From Bacillus sp. SD088 (lineage in GTDB: Bacteria; Bacillota; Bacilli; Bacillales; Bacillaceae_C), in assembly GCF_017355205.1 (NCBI RefSeq), contig NZ_JADIJK010000004.1:186001-250000 (forward strand): a stretch of 64,000 nt of DNA. Direction: 5' to 3'. Under the pieces are notes generated by a model. It did no database searches, was not told the origin of the DNA, and saw nothing but the letters and a program-made list of their open reading frames with translations. The position numbers and the translations under genes are program-made. This document shows positions 46,214 through 53,907 of the stretch, in pieces; positions within the stretch are counted from its first letter, which is position 1; each line of letters begins with the position of its first letter.

Positions 46214-46560
46214 CTATCGTGGGAAAGTAATAAGGCATTGGGTTCCCTATTGCGGTTTGCTATTTATGTCACTAGTTCCACCATGAGCGATAATGATTTG
46301 TCTTGCAATGGCCATTCCTAGTCCGGTTCCGGAAGTGTTAGCAGTGGCATTCGTCCCTCGGTAGTAACGGTCGAATAAGTGATCAATCGTTTGTTGATCC
46401 ATCCCCATCCCATCGTCTTCAATTACAATACGAATTTCTTGTTTTGACCAAGAAAAAAGCTGAACAATATAACACTAAGGACGATCAGTAAGCCCCAAAT
46501 AAGCATTAAGCAAAAAAGTCGTGATACGAAATAATAGGCGACTCGATTTTTTAATTTCAC
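46214..46560 (-). pseudogene. Sensor histidine kinase, collapsed remnant
   Basis: The GTG at 46560 overlaps the response regulator stop (GTGA). It codes the N-terminus with the first membrane segment (LIWGLLIVLSVILFSFFLG). The frame then jumps directly to the ATP-binding domain: SWSKQEIRIVIEDDGMGMDQ (G1 box), HLFDRYYRGT (F box), TSGTGLGMAIARQIIIAHGG (G2). The sensor, HAMP/DHp parts and first half of the HATPase domain are missing, a deletion of several hundred bases. A TAG at 46247 interrupts the last codons (GTQCLITFP to TAG at 46214). It cannot make a working kinase. Confidence 0.88.
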
Positions 46561-47281
46561 AATAAATCCTCATTTGCGTCTGCTTCAAATACATATCCTA
46601 ATCCTCGAACTGTTTTTATCCATTTTGGTCTACTTGGGTCCTGCTCTATTTTTTCGCGTAAACGTCTTACATGTACCATCACCGTACTATCCCCGCCATA
46701 AAATTCTCCCCACACATCTTTATAAATTTGATGTTTACTTAGAATTTTGTTAGGGTGTTCGCAAAATAGAGTAACAGTTTCAGTTCCTGAGTAGGACACT
46801 CAAGTCTTACACCATTCACAATTAGTTTGCCAGTATTGGCATTTATATTAAAGGCACCATAATCATAAAATTGTTTCCGAGTATGGCGGGATGGAATTTG
46901 CATAGAACGTTTTAATTGTGCTTTCACACGTGCTGCCACTTCTAATGGATTAAATGGCTTTTTAATATAGTCATCTCCTCCAAAACTAAATCCCTGTAAT
47001 TTATCTAGATCTGTGATTTTAGCCGTTAGAAACAGGATTGGCACATCTGTTTCCGAACGAATTTTTCCACAGAGTGTAAAGCCGTCTATATCAGGCAGCA
47101 TCACATCTAACAAGATAATGTACGGATGATTTTGCGTTGTCATGAAAAGTGCCTCTGTACCAGTAGTGGCCATGAAGAGCTGTTGAAAGCCTTACTTTTC
47201 AAATACTGTCATTAACAAATCTACAATATGCTGATCATCATCAATAATAAGAATTTTATGATCCTCGAGCTTTAAATTCAC
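46557..47281 (-). pseudogene. OmpR-family response regulator, broken
   Basis: The gene starts at a GTG (47281) after a GGAGGAGGAAG site. It codes DHKILIIDDDQHIVDLLMTV, then TAA after EK where a glutamate codon is expected, then GFQQL and the rest of the receiver domain (ILLDVMLPDIDG with the phosphoacceptor Asp, ILFLTAK, DDYIKKPFNPLEVAARV). After QELKLL a frameshift near 46775 leads to the winged-helix output domain ([40 protein letters not shown]). Two lesions thus inactivate it. It is the operon partner of the histidine kinase remnant and divergent from an ABC exporter. Confidence 0.88.
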
Positions 47282-47516
47282 ACTTCCTCCTCCTTCCGAT
47301 CATCATTATTATTTTACATGAAACAGCAATAGAAGAAGCCGATTGTGTAAAGAATTTAACGACTGTTTAGCTTTCTGAAAAGTATATTTATTCTACAGCC
47401 TAAGCCAGTCTAAGTATGCAATTAAAATAAAGAAATATGCGAAATTTAATTGTTAAGCAAATATTTAGGGAAAGTTTCATTCCTTTCATTTACGATAGAA
47501 ATGAGGTGAGGAACAG

Positions 47517-47775
47517 ATGAATGATCAAATATTGTTAACCAATGATCTAACTAAAAAGTACAAAAAACACATGTCTGTAAATGGAATCAATTTACGGATT
47601 GAGCGGGGACAAATTTATGGATTTCTTGGTCCTAATGGAGCTGGAAAACAACGACGATCCGAATGTTATTAGGGTTGATCAAACCAACAAAGGGAAGTAT
47701 CGAAATTTTTGGACAGAGCCTAAATAAAAATCGCCTACAAAATTTACAAAGAATTGGATCCTTAGTAATGTCCAG
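47517..47775 (+). pseudogene. Lantibiotic-immunity-type ABC ATPase, remnant
   Basis: The ATG at 47517 with GAGGTGAGG upstream begins MNDQILLTNDLTKKYKKHMS. The frame breaks inside Walker A: FLGPNGAGK is followed by a one-base deletion, after which the other frame restores TTIRMLLGLIKPTKGSIEIF through IGSLVMS. There the gene stops and text of a permease follows, so most of the ATPase is deleted. It resembles LanF/BcrA-type ATPases. Confidence 0.85.
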
Positions 47776-48023
47776 GCTTTCTCGATTCTGATTGGATCTG
47801 TTTCAGCTATTATGGGGCTTTTTTAGCAGCTGCTCAAACGACAAGATGGTTCCCAATAGCTTATCCGGTCCAATCATCAACAGTGATATTACAGTATGAG
47901 GGGATCGGCTATAACCCGGATTTTTCCGCCTACCTCATCATTAATTTGATCGTAGGGATAATCCTATTATTTATCGGTTCTAAACATTTTTCTAAACGGA
48001 ATGTCCAGCAAGGAGTGATTATT
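47776..48023 (+). pseudogene. C-terminal fragment of first ABC permease (LanE-like)
   Basis: Directly after the ATPase remnant comes the end of a membrane protein: QAFSILIGSVSAIMG, one frameshift, then AAAQTTRWFPIAYPVQSSTV and NPDFSAYLIINLIVGIILLF, KHFSKRNVQ. The last part is open from 47883 and merges in frame into the next gene because its own stop codon is lacking. It is the tail of a LanE/MutE-type permease whose main part was deleted together with the ATPase C-terminus. Confidence 0.75.
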
Positions 48024-48755
48024 TTGAAAAATATCTTATATGTTGAACAGTTACAGTTAAAACGCTCCAAGTTATGGCTGCTTTACTTAATAGGCCCCTT
48101 GTTAGGTGTGTTCCTAGCTTATATTAATTTCTTTAAAAACTATGACCTGTTTATGCAGCTAGGAGATAATGCTTGGATTGAAGCGTGGACACAAGTAGCC
48201 TTGTTTATGGGACCATTTGTATTACCAATCTTAGTTGGCATATATGCAGCCCTTGTTTGTAGGAGTGAACATGTTGGAGGTGGATGGAAACAACTAGCCT
48301 TACCAATCAAACATTCAGACATCTTTTTAGGAAAATTTCTAACAGTGGTAAAAATGATCGTTATCACAATGCTAATCCTATTGATCTTCTTTATAGGATT
48401 TGGTTATGTAAAAGGAGTAGAAGGCAATCTTCCGGTTGTAACTATATTTGCGTTTATGATGAGAGGGATTATAGCATGCTTACCATTGATTCTGCTACAA
48501 CTTATTATATCGGTAAGGGCTAAAACCTTTGGTATACCATTAGCTGTTAGTATTATTTTTACCCTTCCAGCTATCATTGTTGCCAGCACACCTTTAGGGC
48601 AGTTTTATCCTTGGACACAACCAATGCTAACCATGTCACCAGAAGATGAATCACCGATTCAATCTTATTTCTTATTTTATACACTCGTAATTGGCTCGTT
48701 TATCGTTTTACTGATCTATGGTTTACGAAGTTTCGCTGATCGGGATGCTAGCTAA
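48024..48755 (+). CDS. Lantibiotic-immunity-type ABC permease (LanG/MutG-like)
   Basis: This apparently intact 243-residue permease has six hydrophobic segments (LYLIGPLLGVFLAYINFF, VALFMGPFVLPILVGIYAAL, IVITMLILLIFFIGFGY, IIACLPLILLQLIISV, IPLAVSIIFTLPAIIVAS, FYTLVIGSFIVLLIYGL) and CRSEHVGGGWKQLALPIKHS, typical of immunity transporters for lantibiotics. The TTG at 48024 with AAGGAGTGAT upstream is taken as start. Its ATPase and sister permease are destroyed, so it is probably an orphan. Also possible: a bacitracin-type BcrB permease. Confidence 0.75.
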   Translation: MKNILYVEQLQLKRSKLWLLYLIGPLLGVFLAYINFFKNYDLFMQLGDNAWIEAWTQVALFMGPFVLPILVGIYAALVCRSEHVGGGWKQLALPIKHSDIFLGKFLTVVKMIVITMLILLIFFIGFGYVKGVEGNLPVVTIFAFMMRGIIACLPLILLQLIISVRAKTFGIPLAVSIIFTLPAIIVASTPLGQFYPWTQPMLTMSPEDESPIQSYFLFYTLVIGSFIVLLIYGLRSFADRDAS

Positions 48756-48950
48756 TTGTCTTTTATGGAAAATGATGGGCCAACAAAAGCTATGCAGAAT
48801 CCACATTAGCAAAAGAGAGCAACTGGATAATTGTAGACCAAGCTATGTAGCATTGTATTCTATATGATCTTGAATACGTGCTACAGGCTATACTAACTTT
48901 AATTGCTCCCCCCCACCATTTCCGGACAGTTTTTAAAACAAATATCCACA

Positions 48951-49304
48951 TTAACACTTGCAAACCATTAATATATTTCCATCCGGATCTTTAAAATTAA
49001 AATAGTGACCATGTTCAATGTTGGTAATCAAGTTGACTCCCTTATTCTTCATAAATTGAAACGCTTCCTCAATGTCTTCTGTGTTGAAATGAAATACTGG
49101 GGTTTTAAATACTTTATCCTTTGCATAAATTTTGCTGTCTAACACAATCCCTGTTCCATTCATCGGTATAACATAAAGATGACCAAACTGTATATCACCT
49201 TCCACTGTTAATCCCAAAATATCGCAGTACCAATCTCTTGCTTTGTCGATGTTACTAACAGGAATAAATACCGTTCCGATCTCTGTTAAAATAGGGCTAC
49301 GCAT
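48951..49304 (-). CDS. VOC family (glyoxalase/bleomycin-resistance fold) protein
   Basis: The 117-residue protein has the paired beta-alpha-beta modules of the vicinal oxygen chelate superfamily: TVFIPVSNIDKARDWYCDIL, then GHLYVIPMNG, the second module PVFHFNTEDIEEAFQFMKNKG and HGHYFNFKDPDGNILMV. Metal-binding residues are incomplete, so it may bind rather than convert a ligand. AAAAGGAGG precedes the ATG. Confidence 0.83.
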   Translation of the reverse strand: MRSPILTEIGTVFIPVSNIDKARDWYCDILGLTVEGDIQFGHLYVIPMNGTGIVLDSKIYAKDKVFKTPVFHFNTEDIEEAFQFMKNKGVNLITNIEHGHYFNFKDPDGNILMVCKC

Positions 49305-49423
49305 AAAACCTGCCTCCTTTTACTTTTTTATGAAAAGTCCTGTAGAACTGAATTTTATTAACCACTTTTAGAAAACTGCGTCTTCTAAAAGACATGCGCT
49401 TTCTATTTCTTTATCTCCAAGAA

Positions 49424-50245
49424 CTAGCCTGGAAACGCATACCCTTTATAATTGTATATATGTTTAAAGCCAATATTTTCAGCAACGGCAACCGAAGCTT
49501 TGTTTTCCTCCATACACTCCCAATGAGGGATGAGATTCTGCTCGAAGCAATCCTGGATGAATAAGTGGGCCGCCTTTTGAGCTAATTTTCTTCCTTGATG
49601 GGCCGCAAGTGTTTCAATATGAACACTGTGAATGTTCCCGGCTACAAATCCTGAGAAACAGACACTAGCAATTTCATTTTCATCTAACATACAATATCCG
49701 ATTCCGTTACTCAAATAGTCCTCAATTGAAGACCAAGACTCTAAAATTTTGGCTTGCAGGAACTTGCGATTCTGAACCAGACTGCTTTTCAGAAAACTTT
49801 GATCAATTTTTATAGCTTCATATCCCATAGCGATTATAGGTTCACGGATATTCAAATAATCATGTGGTTGTAAAGTATACACTTTTTGCATCCAGCTATC
49901 TAGCTTACGAGCTTTGAATACTTTCTCTATCGTCTTATTCCAACGATCATGAATGCCAATCCACTCAAACCAGTTTAACTGCACTTTTGCTGCCTCTGGA
50001 ATAATCACTTCATCGATAAAATAATTTAATTCATTATTGAATTTCTCATTATCCTCATTTCCAATCAAAAAGAAGCCATCATTATTGCCCAACCAAATCA
50101 TACCCGAAGTGGGAATCGCTGCATCATCGACAAATATGCGACCAGGATTGGTGCCTTCAATTACTGCCAGTGCCTCTATTTGTCTCTGGTTATTTACTAA
50201 ACTTTTGCATCTATCAAACTCTGTTTTATCCAACTCTTGAATCAT
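49424..50245 (-). CDS. GNAT-like acetyltransferase (PF12746 type)
   Basis: This is a 273-residue protein. The N-terminal half carries IEALAVIEGTNPGRIFVDDA and MIWLGNNDGFFLIGN, the pattern of the GNAT_acetyltran family, and the C-terminal half has the acetyl-CoA site ETLAAHQGRKLAQKAAHLFI and WECMEENKASVAVAENIGF. Substrate unknown. AGGAGCAGG precedes the ATG. Confidence 0.8.
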   Translation of the reverse strand: MIQELDKTEFDRCKSLVNNQRQIEALAVIEGTNPGRIFVDDAAIPTSGMIWLGNNDGFFLIGNEDNEKFNNELNYFIDEVIIPEAAKVQLNWFEWIGIHDRWNKTIEKVFKARKLDSWMQKVYTLQPHDYLNIREPIIAMGYEAIKIDQSFLKSSLVQNRKFLQAKILESWSSIEDYLSNGIGYCMLDENEIASVCFSGFVAGNIHSVHIETLAAHQGRKLAQKAAHLFIQDCFEQNLIPHWECMEENKASVAVAENIGFKHIYNYKGYAFPG

Positions 50246-50284
50246 GGAACCTGCTCCTAACAGTTTATTTCTGTAATGTTTTAT

Positions 50285-50788
50285 TTACACCGTCGATAAC
50301 AACTTTATAACCCCAGAATTAAATGGGAATTCCTTGTCAGCCACCTTACGTTTAAGCTCTTCCAATTCAAGTAAGGCTCGTTTCTTTAGTTCGGGTGTAT
50401 AGTGATATTTCACACTGTTTTCTTCAAACTCATCTTCATCTACCACTTGCCAATCTCCCTGCCGCTTCTTTATCAAATCCAAATCTAAGTCAATAAAACG
50501 AATTTGATTATTCTCAAACTCAGAAGGCAATGCGACATTGCAATAATAGGATGTGATCTGTTTACCCTCAATTTCCATTGCTGCCGTAAAACCCTCTTTT
50601 AAGGAGAAAACTTCAATGGATGTATTGTCCATAATAAATGTCTGATTTCTTGTATAATGTTTTAGTTTTCTCCCCTGTTTGCATAAAACTATGATATATT
50701 CAGATGTTTGCTTTACAAGCTCACCTTCCCATTCATAGTGAGGGATATTAGGATATTTTAGTGCTTGGATCTGAATGGTTTGATTCAA
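50285..50788 (-). CDS. DUF402 domain protein
   Basis: The 167-residue product fits the DUF402/YgaC group, which includes nucleoside tri- and diphosphate phosphatases. The core SYYCNVALPSEFENNQIRFI and DLDLDLIKKRQGDWQVVDEDEF holds the acidic residues that bind metal, followed by HYTPELKKRALLELEEL. The TTG at 50788 has AGAGGAGG upstream; a longer frame from 50851 has no site. Phosphatase activity is inferred. Confidence 0.8.
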   Translation of the reverse strand: MNQTIQIQALKYPNIPHYEWEGELVKQTSEYIIVLCKQGRKLKHYTRNQTFIMDNTSIEVFSLKEGFTAAMEIEGKQITSYYCNVALPSEFENNQIRFIDLDLDLIKKRQGDWQVVDEDEFEENSVKYHYTPELKKRALLELEELKRKVADKEFPFNSGVIKLLSTV

Positions 50789-50845
50789 CTTCGTTCCTCC
50801 TCTAAAACGGGTTACACGCACATGGTAGGAGCTCGCAACTATCCC

Positions 50846-50874
50846 TTCCATTTAAGGTTTAATTCATGTATAAT
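50846..50874 (+). promoter_or_regulatory. Possible promoter of antisense RNA
   Basis: A perfect TATAAT lies at 50869-50874, with a weak -35 TTCCAT 17 bases upstream. A second TATAAT at about 50880-50885 is an alternative. Confidence 0.45.
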
Positions 50875-50880
50875 AAGAAT

Positions 50881-51012
50881 ATAATAATAAAGGAGAAGTG
50901 GTGAACACTTCTCCCACAACCTCTACCGTCAGGGTGGTGGTTGTCAAAAATATCTTTACTTCTGAAAACCACCCTTTTGCTTGCGACGGCGTAGGGTGGT
51001 TTTCTCTTTTTC
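50881..51012 (+). ncRNA. Putative antisense RNA facing a small protein gene
   Basis: The RNA would open with a 9-bp hairpin GGAGAAGTG / CACTTCTCC (50892-50914) and end at a strong terminator GAAAACCACCC / GGGTGGTTTTC plus TCTTTTTC (50964-51012). About 55 bases overlap the 3' end of the small gene at 50956-51099, and the first hairpin doubles as that gene's terminator on the minus strand (tail TTTATTATTAT). The length is about 130 bases. It is predicted from signals only. Confidence 0.5.
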
Positions 51013-51099
51013 TAGAACGGTCCTTTTAAAAATGTGTGCGTTTACTGCTCGCACAATCCCCTTCAGAATCTCTCTTAGAAATTCAAAAAATGTTTCCAT
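50956..51099 (-). CDS. Small basic protein with convergent antisense RNA
   Basis: This 47-residue product starts METFFEFLREILKGIVRAVN, an amphipathic helix, and ends with a very basic tail (KEKTTLRRRKQKGGFQK), pI clearly high. The ATG is preceded by AAAGGAGGTGATCGCC, one of the strongest sites in the window. The codons of the tail form the stem of the terminator on the opposite strand. The layout is that of type I toxin-antitoxin loci, but the helix is less hydrophobic than in BsrG-type toxins. Family not recognised. Confidence 0.62.
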   Translation of the reverse strand: METFFEFLREILKGIVRAVNAHIFKRTVLEKEKTTLRRRKQKGGFQK

Positions 51100-51177
51100 G
51101 GCGATCACCTCCTTTCCTAGAGATGGAAAGAAGAGTGACAACCAACCACCCTCACAATATTCGGTTGCTAGTTTTAG

Positions 51178-51207
51178 ATTATCATATTTTTGCAAAAATT
51201 ACCACAA
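51178..51207 (-). promoter_or_regulatory. Promoter of the small basic protein gene
   Basis: On the minus strand TTGTGG (51207-51202) and GATAAT (51183-51178) are 18 bases apart; an overlapping TATGAT gives a 15-base spacer. The leader to the ATG would be about 72 bases. Confidence 0.5.
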
Positions 51208-51315
51208 AACCAGAACAAATATTCCCAAATATCACTTTAATTCCTTATGCTAGTTGGGATCTTGATCGTTTGTTCACGTTTCGTGATGTTGGTATTTCAT
51301 CAATTTGTTGATGCC

Positions 51316-51552
51316 TCAAGGTTTCTGCTTGGTTTTCTTAGTTCCTTGTGAAAAATGACTAACTTGCAAGGAATCGCTAGCATCTGTGCTAACTTCGGAA
51401 ACGAAGCAGCAAAACTTTCGGTACGAATCATCTGATAGCCAATACGCCTCTGCCCCACCATACACACGGTTAACGATATTTGTGATAAGCTCCATATCTG
51501 CAATATTGCTACTCGCATGACATGGTAGCATGTGAATCTCCATTGACTCCAT
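51316..51552 (-). CDS. Hypothetical protein, possible truncated GNAT
   Basis: This 78-residue product has a site GGGGGATGA before the ATG. Its stretch NIADMELITNIVNRVYGGAE resembles the first helix of GNAT acetyltransferases (DxxxIxxLxxxVY), after which the sequence becomes unlike that family and ends. It may be the N-terminal stub of a broken acetyltransferase gene. It lies just downstream of asnB, beyond its terminator. Confidence 0.4.
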   Translation of the reverse strand: MESMEIHMLPCHASSNIADMELITNIVNRVYGGAEAYWLSDDSYRKFCCFVSEVSTDASDSLQVSHFSQGTKKTKQKP

Positions 51553-51571
51553 AAAACATCATCCCCCTTTA

Positions 51572-51608
51572 TTAAAAAAAGAGCCAAGGCAAGGCACCTT
51601 AGCTCTTC
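51572..51608 (-). terminator. Terminator after asnB
   Basis: On the minus strand AGAGCTAAGG and CCTTGGCTCT form a stem with one mismatch, followed by a run of seven T. It starts three bases past the asnB stop. Confidence 0.88.
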
Positions 51609-51610
51609 TG

Positions 51611-53497
51611 TTACGAATGGGCCACAGCTAGTTCTTTCCCAAAATCGTATTGTTCCTCCATATAGACCGCATGCCAAACCATGAAGACAAGGACTGTCCA
51701 GATTTTACGGCTGTAGTCCATTTTTCCTTGGCAATGATCCTCTAGTAAATTTAATACGTATTGCTTATCTAAAATATAATCGGTATCGCTGTTGCGAATA
51801 ATTTCTTTTGCCCAATCATACATTTCATCTTTTAACCAGTGGCGAATCGGAACTGGAAAACCTAATTTTTTGCGGTTCAAAACATGGTCAGGAATAACGC
51901 CCTCTGCGGCTTTGCGCAATACATATTTTGTTGTTCCTTCCGCTGTTTTTAAGCTAGTTGGAATTCTTGATGCAACATTGAATACTTCTTTGTCGAGAAA
52001 CGGCACCCGCAATTCCAATGAATGAGCCATGGTCATTTTGTCTGCTTTTAATAAAATATCGCCACGCATCCATGTATGAATATCGACAAATTGCATGCGA
52101 TCGACCGGATCATAGCCGACCGTATCTTGATACAGTGGACGCGTAATATCGCGATAATCCAATTGATCATTGTATTGCTTTAACAAACGGCGTTTTTCAC
52201 TTTCATCAAACATTTTCGCGTTACCAATATATCTTTCCTCCATTGGAGTCACGCCACGTTCAATGAAGCTTTTGCCTTTTACCCCTTCTGGAAGCACATT
52301 CGCTAATGCACGTAAGATTGTTTTACCAACTTTAGGAATTTTATTAAATACTTCTAAGGATTGTGGTTCTCGGTAAATATTATAACCGCCAAATAGTTCA
52401 TCTGAGCCTTCCCCTGAAAGCACAACTGTGACATGCTTCCGTGCTTCTCTTGCAACGAAATAAAGCGGCACACAAGCGGGGTCTGCCAATGGGTCGTCCA
52501 TATACCACATGATCTTCGGTAATTCTTTCATATATTCTTCCGGTGTAATTACATAGCTGATGTTTTCAACACCTAATTTATCTGCTGTTTCTTTCGCTAC
52601 ATCAATTTCACTAAAGCCATCCCGTTCAAAACCAACGGAAAAAGTTTTGATTTTTGGGTTATATAATTTCGCAATCGAAACAATAAATGTTGAATCAATA
52701 CCACCTGAAAGAAAAGAGCCAACCGGCACATCACTGCGCATATGCACATTGACCGAATCAAAGAGCACATCCTTAATTTCCTGAATAAATTCCTTTTCAG
52801 ATTTTTGTACAGGCTGGAAATGGGCTTTCCAGTAACGTTGAATGCTAATGGGCTGATTCACTTTTTTTATAAAATAATGACCAGGTTCTAATTTCTTAAT
52901 CCCCTTTGTCATCGTTTCAGGTTCTGGTACAAATTGATAAGTTAAATATTGCTGCAAAGAATCATGATTCAATTCATTCTTCTCAAGCGCCAGTAAAATA
53001 CTCTTTTTCTCTGAAGCAAAAAATGTTTTGGGACCATCTTCTTTATAAAAGAATGGCTTAATTCCAAATGGATCACGTGCCCCGAATAAAGATTGTTCTT
53101 CTTTATCCCAAATAAGAAAAGCAAACATTCCTCGTAGCTTTTCTACTGCTTTTGCGCCTAACTGGCTGAAAAGCGCAATTAACACCTCTGTATCAGAATC
53201 CGTCTCGAACGTAAATCCAGCTTGAAGCAGTTCTTCACGTAATTCCACATAATTATAGATTTCTCCATTAAAAATAATCCAATAGCGGTCATTTTCATAA
53301 GAAAGCGGCTGTTTTCCACTTTCAATATCAATGATGCTTAGTCTGCGAAAACCAAATTGAACATGTTCATCTTCAAAATAGCCTTCATCATCTGGTCCAC
53401 GATGGGTAATGATCGTATTCATTTGATGAAAAAGCTCTTGATCAGGATTTTTAGCTGATGTTGGATGATCATGGACACAACCGATAAAACCGCACAT
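51611..53497 (-). CDS. asnB: Asparagine synthase (glutamine-hydrolysing)
   Basis: AsnB makes asparagine from aspartate, glutamine and ATP. The 628-residue protein has the N-terminal glutaminase domain with catalytic Cys2 (MCGFIGCVHD), RGPDDEGYF and FNGEIYNY, and the C-terminal synthetase domain with the ATP-binding LSGGIDSTF, VVLSGEGSDELFGGY and LRVPFLDKEV. The ATG at 53497 follows GAGGAGTG and exposes the cysteine after Met removal; the frame extends nine codons upstream without support. Confidence 0.96.
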   Translation of the reverse strand: MCGFIGCVHDHPTSAKNPDQELFHQMNTIITHRGPDDEGYFEDEHVQFGFRRLSIIDIESGKQPLSYENDRYWIIFNGEIYNYVELREELLQAGFTFETDSDTEVLIALFSQLGAKAVEKLRGMFAFLIWDKEEQSLFGARDPFGIKPFFYKEDGPKTFFASEKKSILLALEKNELNHDSLQQYLTYQFVPEPETMTKGIKKLEPGHYFIKKVNQPISIQRYWKAHFQPVQKSEKEFIQEIKDVLFDSVNVHMRSDVPVGSFLSGGIDSTFIVSIAKLYNPKIKTFSVGFERDGFSEIDVAKETADKLGVENISYVITPEEYMKELPKIMWYMDDPLADPACVPLYFVAREARKHVTVVLSGEGSDELFGGYNIYREPQSLEVFNKIPKVGKTILRALANVLPEGVKGKSFIERGVTPMEERYIGNAKMFDESEKRRLLKQYNDQLDYRDITRPLYQDTVGYDPVDRMQFVDIHTWMRGDILLKADKMTMAHSLELRVPFLDKEVFNVASRIPTSLKTAEGTTKYVLRKAAEGVIPDHVLNRKKLGFPVPIRHWLKDEMYDWAKEIIRNSDTDYILDKQYVLNLLEDHCQGKMDYSRKIWTVLVFMVWHAVYMEEQYDFGKELAVAHS

Positions 53498-53548
53498 GTT
53501 TCGACACTCCTCTATTTTCAACAACTAGTACTCGTACTCAATGCTTCT

Positions 53549-53578
53549 ATTTTAGCATTTAATCCGAATTTTTGTCAG
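53549..53578 (-). promoter_or_regulatory. Promoter of asnB
   Basis: On the minus strand CTGACA (53578-53573) and TAAAAT (53554-53549) are 18 bases apart, about 45 bases before the asnB start. The leader contains AGTACGAGTACT, a short inverted repeat that could be an operator. Confidence 0.55.
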
Positions 53579-53585
53579 TATATCC

Positions 53586-53625
53586 GTAAAAATAACAGAG
53601 CAAATCTTGGCTCTGTTATTTTTAC
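53586..53625. terminator. Bidirectional terminator upstream of asnB
   Basis: Perfect 16-base arms GTAAAAATAACAGAGC / GCTCTGTTATTTTTAC around an 8-base loop end in a T-run on both strands. It separates asnB from the metK transcript. Confidence 0.88.
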
Positions 53626-53658
53626 CTAAATCTTTGTAAACATGTATATTTATCCCGG

Positions 53659-53905
53659 ATTAACGGGCAGTAAGACCCCCACTTCAAGAATCCGAGGTGA
53701 AAACGAGAATTGTAAGTGGGGACAACTGGCATGGTTCAGGCCTGCGGGACGCAGGTCACAAAGGCGTTGCAACGTATAGGATGTATTAGTGCAGACGAAG
53801 CGACAGGACGTCGCGTTTGAGTCTGTCAACAGGATGTTGCGAATTTAGCCTTTGATCCTTAACATTCAGTGGGGGATGAAAAAACCCCCACTGAATGAAG
53901 TTTCA
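53659..53905. repeat. Composite intergenic repeat, family C copy 2 plus GGGCAGTAAGACC element
   Basis: The middle (GGCGTTGCAACGTATAGGA, GCGACAGGACGTCGCG, TTGCGAATTTAGCCTTTGATCC) parallels 25263-25436. It is framed by TAACGGGCAGTAAGACCCCCA on the left and by a CATTCAGTGGGGG / CCCCCACTGAATG hairpin followed by AAGTTTCACT on the right; GCAGTAAGACC...AAGTTTCACTGAT also occurs at 15983-16018. No gene is seen in this gap between asnB and metK. The hairpin may terminate metK. Confidence 0.7.
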
Positions 53906-53907
53906 CT

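Noticed and set aside
50981-51311. Plus-strand open frames opposite the small basic protein gene
   Set aside because: They begin within the terminator stem of the antisense RNA and lack translation signals; the minus-strand gene has a near-consensus site.
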